From Pochonia chlamydosporia 170 (Eukaryota; Ascomycota; Sordariomycetes; Hypocreales; Clavicipitaceae): 64,000 nt of DNA. The translations under genes were made by a program, and so were the position numbers. Every line of letters starts with the position of its first letter. Within the stretch, counting starts at the first letter, position 1. The stretch lies in NCBI RefSeq assembly GCF_001653235.2, contig NC_035793.1, forward strand, positions 2,542,001-2,606,000, in the 5' to 3' direction. Of this stretch, positions 1 through 11,466 are shown piece after piece. The notes beneath the pieces are model-generated. The model ran no database searches and was not told where the DNA came from. It saw only the letters and a list, made by a program, of their open reading frames with translations.

Positions 1-320
1 CATCTCGTCCACCAACGGAGCTACTGGCATCATTTGGTCTTATTGCTGGAGGCATTATATTCATGGCGAGCGTGAGTGACTCTGCCGTTGTCGCATTGTC
101 TTTGGTTTGTGTATTACTAACTAATGAGATGTAGAGTTCGGACACCATCGATGGTATGATTCACTATAACCTGGATGCCATGTTCGTTTATACAATCACG
201 ATGGGTTTGGTAGGATTGCTCATGGCATGGGAGATAACTGTGCTTGCGATAAAGGGCTGGGCAATACGCAGGGAAAAAAGAGCAATCTTGCCAAAGTTTG
301 CGCAATATCACATGCCGTAA
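1..320 (+). CDS. 3' end of a small multi-pass membrane protein (unknown family)
   Basis: Only the last two exons are inside the window. The first (3-71 in frame) is joined to the second (135-320) across a 63-bp intron with a GTGAGT donor, a CTAACTAA branch-like site and a TAG acceptor; the stop is TAA at 318-320. The visible 83 residues contain one glycine-rich hydrophobic segment (LIAGGIIFMAS), a short polar loop, a second hydrophobic segment (VYTITMGLVGLLMAW) and a basic tail (RREKR), as expected for the last two membrane spans and cytosolic end of a small integral membrane protein. I do not recognise the family. The N-terminus and its neighbours are outside the window. Confidence 0.65.
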
Positions 321-974
321 GCAGTCCTCCATATCCCCCCCTGCACCTGGTAATGTGTTGGAGGTGATAATTGGAGGATGGGGGATTTCCTAGAACCAAT
401 CGACCATTTTGGATCCAACTATCTACTTGGATCTGAGTCGTGCCGTCGGACTACTCACGTTGGCTACGATGGGGGGAGGACGCCGGCCGTATGAAGTCTT
501 CTTTTGATACCCGTACTGGCTGCATATCGGCTTTATGAATGATACCTGAGCACGACGAAATGAATGGAGAGGTTTGATTTGGTCTATAGACGACAGATGA
601 GCTCTGGGGTGTGGAAATAACGAAACTCGAAATGAATACCCATGTCACCAGCCAGTCCCGTGATCTAAAATATGGCCCTCAACACGTCGAATATTACTGG
701 AATGGCCCGCTGCGGTGAAGTAACCGCTTCTCAGCAGCCTCATGGGTTTCAAATTGTGACCAGCCAAGCAGTCGGAGGCGGAAGAGAATTCGACGAGAGG
801 AAACCCATAGGCCGTTAGAGAGGACCTCGCACAGTTAAATGGCCTGACCGTTGACTGTTACATCGGTACTGACAAGGTCAACTGCTCAAAAGGGGAGACC
901 ATGCATGATAGGTATGGTCTCCAGCGTGGAGGGGTTTCTAGCACGCATGCGTTTTGCCTCCCAAATGGCTGAAT
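321..974. other. Intergenic, convergent 3' flanks
   Basis: Lies between the stop of the membrane protein gene and the stop of the Rsa3-like gene, so it should hold two 3' UTRs. Reading frames here are short and show no recognisable domain. Nothing else seen. Confidence 0.6.
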
Positions 975-1367
975 CTAGTTGTTCAACGAAACTCCGGAGC
1001 GTCGCCCTTGAGCAACAGGGTTCCTGTCTTTTGTCAAAAATTGCGAAGCACCTTGTCTGAGGGCGTGAACTAGAAACGGGACAGAGTCGGCTTTGAAGTC
1101 TTCTGCGGCTCTTACGTAGTCGATGTCATCGGATAACTCGCGTGTGATCTGCTGAAGATAAAAAGAGGCAAACTTATTTGCGTCTGGAGTATTGACTCCC
1201 TCGTAAGGCATTTTTTTTTTGGCGTTTGGGATTTTGCCACGCCTCCTTGCAGACGAAAACAGGCGAGCCGCTCTTTGTTTCCTCCGCAGAGTGGCACAGA
1301 TTGATATGGTGTGGTGTAGCCTCAAAACGTAGGGGAGCTCAAGACGGAAAACTGAGCCTAACGGCAC
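975..1367 (-). CDS. Rsa3-like ribosome assembly factor, 5' end unresolved
   Basis: The frame from an ATG at 1211 to the TAG at 975-977 contains a block matching the Rsa3 domain: FASFYLQQ, then DDIDYVRAAEDF, then a conserved Leu/Ala-Leu/Gly/Phe spacing (LVHALRQGASQF). Yeast Rsa3 has the same DDIN-RLRAAPDF pattern. Rsa3 acts in the nucleolus with Dbp6 in early 60S assembly. The frame stays open upstream to 1367 through a basic stretch (RRKQRA, SARRRGK), which fits the basic N-terminus of the family, but no upstream ATG was found in this frame, so a first exon is probably missing from this model. A run of ten A residues (gene strand) directly abuts the ATG and is a likely place for an indel. The C-terminal tail after SQF is unusual. 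The gene could be intact with an unseen exon, or a decaying copy. Confidence 0.5.
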   Translation of the reverse strand: MPLGSVFRLELPYVLRLHHTISICATLRRKQRAARLFSSARRRGKIPNAKKKMPYEGVNTPDANKFASFYLQQITRELSDDIDYVRAAEDFKADSVPFLVHALRQGASQFLTKDRNPVAQGRRSGVSLNN

Positions 1368-1751
1368 CGAGGAGTGATGTCAGGGCTCGTGTGATGGGCG
1401 TTATAGCTATTGAGATTCTGAGATTCAGGCACTGGGACTGGGGCTGAAAGTGCAACGATGCCATTTACCAGCACACTGCGAAAAGTTGTGTTACGAAGAA
1501 GTGCAGATGCTCAAGATCCACCATGAAAATGATCAACAGTAAGGAGAGAGATTGATGGGGTCTATCGGATGAGCGACCACCAGGCAAAAAATTTGGTACC
1601 AAAGTGGGAACCGGTGGGACCCAATTTTCTGCGCCACCGATGGAGAGTCGAGATAGTGTGTACCCTTATTTTAAACATGGCTGTAGATGCTGTGGATAAT
1701 TCACTCCTACTAATAATGTTACCGGCATCATTGTTACATGCAGATAAATGC
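1368..1751. other. Intergenic between rsa3-like 5' side and rad54 3' end
   Basis: Expected to hold the promoter, and perhaps the unresolved first exon, of the Rsa3-like gene plus the rad54 3' UTR. Two ATG triplets on the minus strand near 1470 and 1525 are possible starts, but I could not join either one convincingly. Confidence 0.45.
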
Positions 1752-4228
1752 CTAGTGCGATATATACTGGAAAACCGCTGAAACCTGTCCTAAGTCATAC
1801 TCCTGTCTCAATAACAGGTCCTGAATTGCCTGCAGCCCACTGTTTACGAAGTGATTCCATGTGCTTGTATCTCCGTAAAGAATTGCTGGAGCCTTCACAT
1901 GTTGTTTACCATCTGGCCTGCATCTCTTGCATTTGAATGTGTCATGTGTATCACTCGTGGTGTTGGGTCGATACTGGAATAACTCTCTGAGGCTGTCCAA
2001 GGAGAAATGTCTTTCAACATCCTCCGCCGAGTCAACAACGCAAGACGACAGACTTTGCTTATGCGATTGACGTTGAAAAATCTTCTCCTCAATGGTACCA
2101 GTTGCGATGAATCGATATACGAAGCAGTCTTTCTTTTGGCCATCACGCCAGACTCGAGCCAACGCTTGTTGGTCAGCCGCCGGGTTCCAGTCAGGATCGA
2201 AGAGAACCAAGCGGTTGGCACCAATCAGATTGATGCCACACCCGCCTGCCTTGCTGCTGAGCAAGAAAACAAATTCCTCGCCGTTTGGGTCGTTGAAGCG
2301 ATCCACAAGCTTCTGGCGCTTGTTCACATTCATTGTGCCGTCAAGTCTGAGACATCCGTACTGTCGGGATCGGCATAGACGCTCAAAAAGGTCTAATGTC
2401 GACGTATAGTTGCTTATAAGCACGATTTTGTCATTCGTATCTTGGCGTATTCGCGCGAGCATTCTATCCAACACCATCATTTTCCCCGAGTATTCCGGCC
2501 GCACATCACGATCTCGGCCACGGGACTCCTTCGGTACGTACTCGGCAGGGAAACAGCTTTCAGATCCGGGGAGATCATCGCTCAAATTAAGCAGATCCGG
2601 ATGATTGCATAGTTTCTTCAAGATGTTAATGGCTTTCAGGGGCTGACTTCCCTTTCCTCGGAGCAAAGCTTGGATGTCGGGGCTAGTAATGAAGTACTTG
2701 TACAGGTTCTCCTGAAATGAAGCCGCATTGCAAAACACCACATGCTCGTATTTGACTGGTAAATATTTCGACAAGATATCGTTCGTTCTGCGAATCAAGA
2801 ATTTGTTGACCACTCCAAGAAGCTCCGAAGTGCATTCATCTCCCCGCTGGCGATCTGATTCGGAAGCGTCTGCATCACGCCCTCGGAGAATGGGGATCTC
2901 AAACCGTTTTCGGAACTCTAAGCGCGATCCTAGGAGACCCGGGTTGGCGAAACTCGTTAGAGAAAAGTACTCCGTCAGATCATTCTGAATGGGCGTTCCC
3001 GTTAGAATAACCCTCCGAGAAACATTCAGGCTATTCAAGGCACTAAACGTATTGCTGTCGCCATTCTTGAGCCGATGCCCTTCATCACAAAAGAGAAGAC
3101 CGATTTTGGTATGCTTCAGCTCCTCCACATTCAGTCTTAGGGTTTCATACGACACAATGATGACCGGTCTAGTAACTGACCGACCAGATGCGATAGCCCA
3201 TTGTCGGAGTTGTCTAGTCAATTCTTCTTTTGACGCCTTCCCATCAATAGCAAATGGCGTGATGGCATTCGGGCCAAGCCATTTGGTCAATTCGTTAGCC
3301 CAATTTTTGACCAAGCTTGCTGGGCAAACCACGATAGCTTTCTGAATTGTCGGCTTTCCAGCTTCAGGCGACTGTTTGAGCAGGGTCCACATGAGGGTGA
3401 TGCATTGCAGTGTTTTACCTAGTCCCATTTCATCTGCCATAATGCAACCATTTGCCTTCTCTTCAATCATTCCCGTGACACAGCGATACATGAATTTGAC
3501 ACCTTCAACTTGATGTGGTCGAAGAATTTTGGCAAGTTTTGGGTCTAGAACAACGGGTACTTTCGACTCCTCGCTGCTGACTTTCTTCCTGATACCAAGA
3601 ATTTCTGCCAAGCTTTTGTGCACAAGCGGGGCGTCTAGTTGCGGCTTTTGAGGGATCTCAGATGTGCTGGGCATTTGGGCTTGCCTCCTAATGTCAAGCT
3701 TTGCATCGATAGTTGGATCGTATAGTACGATTGCGAATTCGCCGCTGGGATCATGCAAGGGCTTCGGAGAAACTACTGCGCCTTGTCTCAAGCCCAACGT
3801 AGGAGGTGGCCTGTTTGGATTGTAGGATGAACTGCTTTTGTCTTTAAGAGGCACAGAGAACGCCTTGCTGAAGACAACGTGTTTCTCCTTCGGCTTGTAT
3901 ACTGGAAACCTATTGACGTCCCGGGTTGCAAGCGCTAGTCGATCACCGTTGGTGTAGAATCCGTCCTTCGGAGCATCGCCATCTGCCCCAGAGTAATCAA
4001 CTCGTTTTCGTTTCCGTGATGGTCTTTCCAATGATGAAGTTCCGGTAGATGCAGTCCCGGGACATTTGAAAGGTTTGTGCAGTGCGCCAAGGGCCGCCGA
4101 AGCTCGCCGTTTGAAGTTTGGATGGCTCCGATTGTCAGTTGGCACAGACGGCGGCGATAATCTAATAATTTTGTCAATCGAAAAGGGTCAGGTGAACAAT
4201 AGAGTCAGATTTCTTACTTGGGGGCCAT
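1752..4228 (-). CDS. rad54: DNA repair and recombination protein Rad54 (Snf2 ATPase)
   Basis: Rad54 is the Snf2-family DNA translocase that works with Rad51 in homologous recombination in the nucleus. Two exons: 4228-4218 (ATG GCC CCC AA) and 4161-1752, joined across a 56-bp GTAAGA...TTAG intron, giving 806 aa, close to fungal Rad54. The N-terminus is basic with an RKRKR motif. The helicase core shows motif I (DEMGLGKT), motif II (DEGH), the motif III region (LTGTPIQN), and C-terminal motifs including SSKAGGCGINLIGANRL and the ARVWRDGQKK signature of motif VI. A zinc-binding-like CKRC lies near the C-terminus. Rad54B and ISWI are less likely because the GTPIQND-to-YFSL region and tail follow Rad54. 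The gene is head to head with ubp8, sharing an 875-bp gap. Confidence 0.95.
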
Positions 4229-5103
4229 GTCTGCTCGAGTCCTCTCTCTGATATGTTGCCGTGTCGTTTGAGAGGTTCGTTCGCGTGTGCCGTAACAGAA
4301 TTTGGTCAAGATCGCGTTTGACGCGTTCGGTCCAGTCACGTTGGCACGTGATTTCAAACATGATTGTGTTGATTTGTCTCAACATTTGCAGAGAAGCTGG
4401 CGTTGATAAAATACAGTAAACTGAACTCAGAAGTTACATGGATGTAATTAGATAGCTCTACAACACAGTGGCTCTTGACTTTTAAACGTGCAAGCTTGAT
4501 TTTGGTTCTCCGCGAGAATGCATGACAGCGAGGACTGAATCTATGCTACTTGAAAAGCAGCATCCAGTCGACTCCACACACTGGGGTGCTTATCAACAAG
4601 CTAATCAGTTATCGATTGCTAGTTCCTGGAGTCTATGGCCAACCCTCCAGCGACATTCAATTCCAGCAGTTCTGAGCGATACCCTCGGTTTGAGAATAAA
4701 AGCGGGAAGCAAGCACACAACCTTCAACGAAGGGTAACTTCTCGAGTGACCGAGCCCGCTCAACGAATCAGCCACTAGTTCTGTTTTATTCGCCTCGCCT
4801 CCAGCCTTTTGATACCCTTTTTGGCCAGTAAGCCTCCAAAGAAAGACACTCGAAACTTGCTGCATTCATTGGATGCCAAGCAGCGCTCGTCAGTAAGTGA
4901 AAGAATGTTCGTCATAGGAGCTGTGGTTTCGGCTAATAGACTGACCACAAGGACAGCCGATTTTACCAAAACCTCTGGGCGGACGAGTTGCCGAGATTGT
5001 GGAACTGCTACAAGGTTACCACACAAACTGTTGCAGGATCATAAGACAATACATCCTTTGACCTGGTAATACCAAGCTATTTGCTTCAATACGGTGCTTC
5101 ACC
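4229..5103. promoter_or_regulatory. Shared divergent promoter region, rad54 / ubp8
   Basis: The 875 bp separate the ATGs of two divergently transcribed genes, so both promoters and 5' UTRs must be here. No coding signature is seen. No specific binding site is claimed. Confidence 0.6.
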
Positions 5104-6969
5104 ATGTCCACGCGTCCAACGACCCCGGCGTCTCCAAAGAATGCGAAAGTCAAGTCACCTGTGCCTGGCATACCGATGTTTGGGTGTGGTAAGAATAGCG
5201 CCGTGATTCGGGGGCATACATCTCTTCTTAAGTCTCCTAACTGGTGGATAGAACATGTTCAGCTTCTATTGTCTCAGGGACAAGAGGTCATGAATAGTTC
5301 GATCGCACATTACAAAATGATTCTTCGTGGCATCTTTGACTCGACGCCAATCGTGCCCCAGACCTCAACCAACCAGGACGGCCGGCCGATTACATCGTTA
5401 ACATCGAACTACCTCTGTCTCCAATGTCCAACTACCGTTACCGAAGACGACCGCCTCAGGCATGGAACGAAGAAGTCACACCGGTTTTGTAGGCTAAAAG
5501 TTGTGCGGCAAGGATGGGTCATGGCTTTGCTGACTTAGTACCAGACGTGGATTCACGGAGCGGATCTCTGTATTGCCAGATATGCGATGATCTCGTATGG
5601 GATCCCACATTAGAGGAGCTTCGAGTACGCAAGATTGGGACAGGCTCCTTCTCCGGTTGGTTCCATGGCTTTGACGTCATTCTCAAAAGCGTTCTAACAA
5701 TAACTAACCTTGCTGTATTGTTAAGGACGCAAGAGAAAACACGACGAACTATTCACTGATTCAATTAAAGACGATCCTCGCTACATTAGTTCTAACACAA
5801 CAACGGCGTCTTGTCGAGCTAATGGCCTGCGAGGTATTTACAATGCAGGGGCTACTTGCTATCAAAATGTTGTGCTTCAAAGTTTTCTGCATAATCCACT
5901 GCTACGCAACTTCTATCTCAGTGATGGCCACCAGAGCAACGACTGTACTGTTTCGCATTGCTTAAGTTGCGCAATGGATGATATGTTTCAAGACTTTTAT
6001 GCACTAGAAAATACAAACGGCTACACCGCCGCCAACATACTATCAGGCTTCTGGATTTCAGAGAAGAAAGCGTTTGAGAATCTTGTCACTACAAAAGAAC
6101 AAGATGCACATGAGTTTTTCCAGTTTCTTGCTGAGGAATTACATGAGCGCAATGGCGACGGGAAACGACCAGAGAGCGGCTCTGAACACAGCTGCAACTG
6201 TATTATTCACCAAACGTTTTATGGCAAGATGCAGACAACAACGAGTTGCCAGAATTGTAAAGGAACTACAAACACGGTGCAATCATTCCTGGACCTTAGT
6301 TTGGGGCTCGACACTTTGATGCAGCGGAAAGCAAAGAAGACCGGACAGAAAGCACCAGTTTTGACTTTGAATGACTGCCTCGATGAAGAATATGTCAAAT
6401 TCGACAAATGCGAATACAGATGCCACAGCTGCTCATCCACTCAACAGGCAAAGCGATACACAAGCATCAAAAGACTGCCGAACGTGTTGTCTGTGCAACT
6501 GAAGGTCTCATCTTGTCCTATCTCTCAGTTCGTAATTCATGGCTAATACGTCCATTTAGCGTTTTGAATATAAACAGGGCAGACATGATCGAGCCGCATC
6601 TAAGATTGACCATGCCGTCCAGTTTCCGTTACAACTCAACATGCTGCCATACACAAATCGAGTTCGCAACCGGGACAACCGTGAGAGTCTGGAACTAGAG
6701 AGATCCTGCATGTACGATCTATTGAGTGTTATAGTACACGTTGGAGAAATTGAAACCGGACACTACGTATCGTACTGTCGAGTTGGCGACCAGGTAAGAG
6801 TGGTCTGTTCAAGACTAAGAAACTTTTCGCCCTGTTATCAGAAACTAAGATCTTCATTATGTGATAGTGGTTCAAATTCAACGATCACAAAGTGGAATTG
6901 GCCACAATTTCAGAAGTTTTGGGGGCGCAAGCTTATTTGCTGTTTTATATTATACGCTCTCTAGCCTAA
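5104..6969 (+). CDS. ubp8: SAGA deubiquitinase Ubp8 (USP family)
   Basis: Ubp8 removes ubiquitin from histone H2B as part of the SAGA deubiquitination module. Five exons, 5104-5488, 5545-5655, 5726-6504, 6560-6793 and 6868-6969, give 536 aa; lengths sum to a multiple of three. The N-terminal zinc-finger UBP domain shows CLQC, HGTKKSHRF and, after splicing, YCQICDD; this domain docks Ubp8 into SAGA. The catalytic Cys box is GIYNAGATCYQNVVLQ and the His box GHYVSYC, followed by WFKFNDH. A Zn-binding pair (CQNC ... CHSC) sits in the fingers. Acceptor 5544 was chosen because it restores the conserved HRF-Y-VDSRSG join. The second donor (GTTGGT at 5656) is non-consensus, but its join FSG-RKRKHDEL and a CTAAC branch site support it. 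Confidence 0.92.
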
Positions 6970-7296
6970 TATGACGGTAATCGGCTCATGTGTCCTTGGT
7001 AGCCAGTTGAGGGCAACACTTGAATGAGACTTTGTTAATGTAGTCCTGAAGGGCGCAATCCTGATAGAATAATACATCCTCCGAATACGGTGTCAATGGG
7101 ATCGCCATAAGTATAATTAACATCCGTTCCGTGTCCTTGAAACAAGTCATGTCCATAGATCTGGCAGTGTCCTCGGGGTCTGGTCTCATCAGGCCATCCT
7201 TCCCACCAAATCCCATGCCGAGTTGAAAGAGGCAACAGGAGGGGACGAAAATGAGGACAGCTGCTTCTTGTGGCTCCCGCAGAGAGACAATGGAGA
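6970..7296. other. Convergent 3' flanks of ubp8 and efm5
   Basis: This 327-bp gap lies between two stop codons. Open frames on the minus strand here only continue out of frame from the efm5 last exon. No gene is seen. Confidence 0.6.
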
Positions 7297-8567
7297 CTAG
7301 GTTTTCCAAACCCAAGACGAGCATTCGAAATTTGCATAACAATAAAACTCATTGCTCAACCCTTTCGCATGTGTTGGCTCCCAAGTCGTGGTGCGTACGC
7401 CCAACTGTCGGTAAACTCTGGTTACAACCTGCTCCATCCGTTCACCAGTGCAAACGATGACTCGTGGTTTGGTGGAGTCTGATCCAGTAGGCCTTAAGAG
7501 CCACCTAGCAGTAATTGCAGCTATTAAGGCGATATGCATAGTTAGAAGCACAGGAACGATTGTATGTTAGAATTGGAGTTGGGGAAGGGGAAAGCAAAGC
7601 AGCGCCTCACTACACACCTTTGGTCTGGCAGTCTTCGCTTAGAAACGGCGGATCGCATATGATACAGTCCAGACTGCCTTTCAGCCTGTCTGCGCTGTAT
7701 GTCAACTTCGCTTTCTGACAGTACATGTGCTCAACCTGGGAGGCCACAGGCTAAAATAAAAGATAATATGAAGTCCGAGGTGGAAAGGCGACGATGGCCA
7801 TGGCCTTACCTGGAAGCTTCAACGGCTGTTGGAAGTCATAGTAAACAAATTCGGGGAATAGTTCGAACCGACTGTCATGTTCAAGGAGAGTGAGCTCTGG
7901 ACGATCAGTTTTCGGTAGATGCCGCTGCGTGGACAAAACCCCAACCGCCACGGCAATTAGCCGTGGCAGAATTGGGATGCATGGTAAGCTATCATGTTTT
8001 CAAAGGTCTGACTGAGTGGTCAATGAGAGCAAGAAAACTCACTAATATATTTCGAAGTGCAACAAACACACTAGGCGCGGAAACGACACCAATGTGTGTT
8101 TTGTTGGTAGCTCCTTCCAACAATTGGTTGGCCAATATTTCCGCTGTTTCATCAGAATACTACAATGTCATGATTCAACGGATACGTAGATTAGTCATAT
8201 GTCAGACGGTCTCTACATGCGTGTGTAGATAATATTGCCAACATGCAGGTTGGTCAAGCTTTGCGCTGGCTGTCGAGGAAGTAAGACAGACAAACTGCCG
8301 AGGGAAACAAACATACCCAAAACTGTGATTCATTCCAATCTTCTGTGAAAGCTTGCATAGACAACTGGGCATCTTCTTCGGCCTGGGCTTTCAGCTCATT
8401 GAATTTGGTCTGGTGAGCATCTCTTTCAGCGTTAAATTCCGCCAAAGCCGCAAGGGCGTGTGCCGAAAGAGTCCTAATTCGGGTAAAATCTTGTCAGGAG
8501 GGAGATATGGAGCAAGAGGTTGAAGGGACGCAAGGTCTCACACTGGCTCATTATCCTCTCCTGCCAT
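7297..8567 (-). CDS. efm5: eEF1A lysine methyltransferase Efm5 (N6AMT2-like)
   Basis: Efm5 is a cytosolic seven-beta-strand methyltransferase that methylates a lysine of translation elongation factor eEF1A; the family was earlier labelled N6-adenine methyltransferase. Six exons: 8567-8542, 8473-8317, 8159-8043, 7924-7810, 7689-7618 and 7520-7297, totalling 236 aa with an exact triplet sum. Recognisable blocks are LSAHALAALAEFNAERD at the start, DWNESQFWYSDETA, the SAM-binding region VVSAPSVFVAL, ELTLLEHDSRF with FPEFVYYDF, the catalytic-type DPPF motif (IICDPPFLSEDC) and the C-terminal VIVCTGERM and GLSNEFYCYANFECS. Acceptors at 7690 and 7521 were chosen to keep LPDRLKG and TKAAITARWLL in frame. 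Read alone, the last exon imitates a small secreted protein because it opens with MHIALIAAITA, part of which is intron. Confidence 0.92.
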
Positions 8568-9351
8568 GATATCGGGACCAAGATACAAAATAGAAACAGC
8601 GATAATCTACGGCGAGTTCAACCCCATTAACGACAGCTCATGATGTACGCAGTGGCTCAGCTTGGCACTCGAGAATCATTTGGTTTGATCTCACTTGGAG
8701 AGTTTTGAGGCGCCCTCCACCCATCCCCCAAATTTGTGGGGCTCACAGCTAAAGATTCAATGTTAGTCTGGTCGATACCTTACACAGGCAATTTCGCAGC
8801 TGTCATCGTTGGGGCCTGACTTGAGCTCCTGGGCACATAGTATTGGCTAGAACACTTCAGGCTTTTGTTTTCAGATTTTCTGGACGTGTACGGACTAGGG
8901 AGTATACGGAGTATTTGGCCTCGAGTTGGCACACAAATAACCGGAGACCTTGCCAACTATTATTCGCCCCCTAAACAGCTGCCTTGGATATTATCTGCGA
9001 CAGCGTTCGAAGCCTTCCGTCTTGCAATCCAACTATCCAAGTGGCCCTTATTAACGCTTTTTGTTTCGAGGTGAATGATGCCATGGGGGATTTGAAATTA
9101 TAACTGCAGGAAATCACACTGATTTTTACCCTGAGTTTCGCACTGTCAAAGGAAGAAGTCTAACTCTGACAAACAAGATGAAACTGTACAAAACAAACGT
9201 GACATGAGAACCTGTCCGAGAGCTGTCTTATATACATGCCTTCCCGCTGGGAAGTCCTCCAATACATTTCACGCTCTTCACAGCGACTCTAGTCAGTCAC
9301 CCTCAAGTGCATCGAAGAATCTTGCTCTTCATCCACTGGTCAAATACTAAA
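8568..9351. other. efm5 promoter and nuo40 3' flank
   Basis: Contains the upstream region of efm5 and, at the right, the 3' UTR of nuo40. A TACGGAGTA 9-mer occurs at 8905-8913. No gene is seen. Confidence 0.55.
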
Positions 9352-10925
9352 TTACAATTCATCAAGTACATGGATATACTTCTTGTCTTCCCTCTTCTCC
9401 TTTTCTGTTGCAGGGGGGAGATCGTAGTAGTTCTGGCTTCTAAATCCTTGCTGGACAGGGTTTAGTTTAAAGGTAATTCGTAACTAAATGTTATGGGAGC
9501 ACTTACTAGGTAGTGGTACGTGAAGTTTGCGATGTCTCCCGGTTCAATACCAAGATCTTTGAATGTTTTGGCTGTGGGGTCAATGACCTGGTCCATGAAC
9601 TCGCGCTCAACTTCATCGGCCGACATCGTGTGCCACCACAGCGCTTTATTCAGCAATCCAGCAATCGGCTTCAGTACCGCCTTAGGAACGTTTATATGCC
9701 GCCTCTGCTTGAATATCTCTTTATCCACCATGGTGGCAATTTGCCCCATGCTATACTCTTTGGGCCCGTACAATTCGAATGTCTGCCCAACAGTAGAATC
9801 ATCATAGAGCATTTTCTCCAACGCAGCCCCGACATCAATCGACTTAAAACGAGTCATTAGCTGTAATCGATTTGGTGCAGGTATAATACCAACTAACATG
9901 AACCGGTCTGAATTTTTCCTGCATATTATTGGCGGTGAACAGGTTGAGAACAGACGCAAGCTTAAGGAGCAGGTTGTCTTCGAAGCCGAACATGGGTGCC
10001 GGCCTAACAAGTGTGGCTTCCGGGAAAATACTCCTAGCCACATGCTCACCTCGAGCCTGAAGCAAATAGCGTGAGTTAAAACGATCTTGCTAATCGAAAC
10101 AAATGAGTGATAAACAGACCTTTGTAGAATAAAACTCCGAGGTTGATTGTAACATAGCGCTATGAGAAGAAACGTGGATGTATCTGTCAACATCGTACTT
10201 CGCGGCCGCTTCAACAATACGCTCAGTTCCCTCTACGTGGACATCTTCAAGCGAAAAGTTCCTACTCGAATTAGCGATAACGATACGTACGCTGCATTTG
10301 AGATCCTACTTCGTGGGATAGTCTCGTCCGATCAAGTTGTAGACGACATCGGAATGGCGGATGCTTGCTTCTATGGATGGTGTATTGCGAAGGTCATATT
10401 CCTAGTTCCATGTTACTTGGTGAGATTCATCGTCGATGAAACGGAAAACGAGGCTCGACGCACGACAAAGACGATTCGACCGAGGTCACCAGTTACTTTC
10501 AAGTGTCGTTTGGTCATTTCTTCGCGAAAAGGTACAACAACTGTGCATCCCTGGCGTGCTTCGCAGAATTAGCATATACAGGGCTTAGAAAATGCACCCA
10601 TCAAACATACCTAAGCGGTTGACAATATATCGACCCAATTGGCCAGTTGCGCCAAAAACGGTTGCCGTGTGACCTAACTAGTTTGTGAGCAGTGCAATCA
10701 CTACGGGAGGAATTCGGCTAGCTACCTCCAAGGGACGATCTGGAGGTGAGAAAATCATCAGCAGGGTAAGTTTGACGGGTTCGGCATGAGAACTAACCGT
10801 CCACCCTCAACCCGAAGGATAGGCTTCCCGGTTCTCGTAATTGAGATATCCGAAACGAAACGTCGGCCAATTGCATTGGGAGTGGCTCGACGCGCTGACC
10901 GCGCAGCGTACAAGGAGTAGGACAT
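9352..10925 (-). CDS. nuo40: NADH:ubiquinone oxidoreductase 40 kDa subunit (NDUFA9)
   Basis: Accessory subunit of mitochondrial complex I, an atypical short-chain dehydrogenase (Rossmann) protein that binds NADPH. Nine exons: 10925-10798, 10739-10726, 10673-10611, 10558-10464, 10401-10310, 10264-10120, 10056-9898, 9842-9507 and 9450-9352, giving 376 aa with an exact triplet sum. The first exon looks like a mitochondrial presequence (SLYAARSARRATPNAIGRRF). The nucleotide-binding loop is ATVFGATGQLGRY, an NDUFA9-type GxxGxxG. Later blocks are FSLEDVHVEGTERIVEAA, FYSTKARGE, FRPVHSIDVGAALEKM and FELYGPKEYSMGQI. Exon 2 is only 14 nt (SSLG). The acceptor at 9843 was chosen over a nearer AG because it gives the conserved PVH-SIDVG join. 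Divergent from rpn9. Confidence 0.93.
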
Positions 10926-11466
10926 CTCTGCAGTTCGTTCGCACGGGTGAGAGAAGTGGCTGCCCTCCTCGCTCGGATTTGAAGTCTGCACAATCGTTGC
11001 TGTCTTCCAGAGTTGTCGAGAGCAACCGCACATTGAAATTGATTGGGGACGGAGATGCCATCACGTGTATGATCACGAGACGAGTACTTTTGGTATGAGA
11101 ACCTTGCCTACCGTAGGTACCTAGTAGCTGGGCAGTCAGCTGCAGGCACGGACCATACCCACATGCATGCACGTAAAACCAGTGCATGTAGCCAGTTACC
11201 TACCAGCCAGCTTATCAGGCTACTAGTGGCCGCGTCGATTGGCAGATCCGAGCTTCTATTTGCGACTGCCGCCCGTATCCCTCCTCTGCAAATACAGCAC
11301 CATCATCTTTCATTCTAGCACCACAGTCGACGGGCATAAGCCTCAGTACCGCATAATCCCAATCAAATTCGCTCTGAATATTCGAACGGCCACCTTATCA
11401 CCCTGAGATAACTCGTTTGTCGCAGCCAACCGACACTACGGACACGAATCGTTGCTTCAAAGCACC
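10926..11466. promoter_or_regulatory. Shared divergent promoter region, nuo40 / rpn9
   Basis: The 541-bp gap between two divergent ATGs contains a CCGTAGGTACCTAG tract at 11110-11123, a member of the CCTAGG-centred palindrome family seen elsewhere in intergenic DNA. The stretch just before rpn9 is CA- and CT-rich, as common in fungal 5' UTRs. Confidence 0.6.

Noticed and set aside
6986..7352. Minus-strand open frames downstream of efm5
   Set aside because: No start context, no domain, and they lie in the gap between two stop codons; best read as 3' UTR.
7297..7551. Open frame starting MLLTMHIALIAAITA that looks like a small secreted protein
   Set aside because: The hydrophobic start is mostly intron sequence. 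The rest (VIVCTGERM, GLSNEFYCYANFEC) is the last exon of efm5 and joins exactly to the upstream exon.
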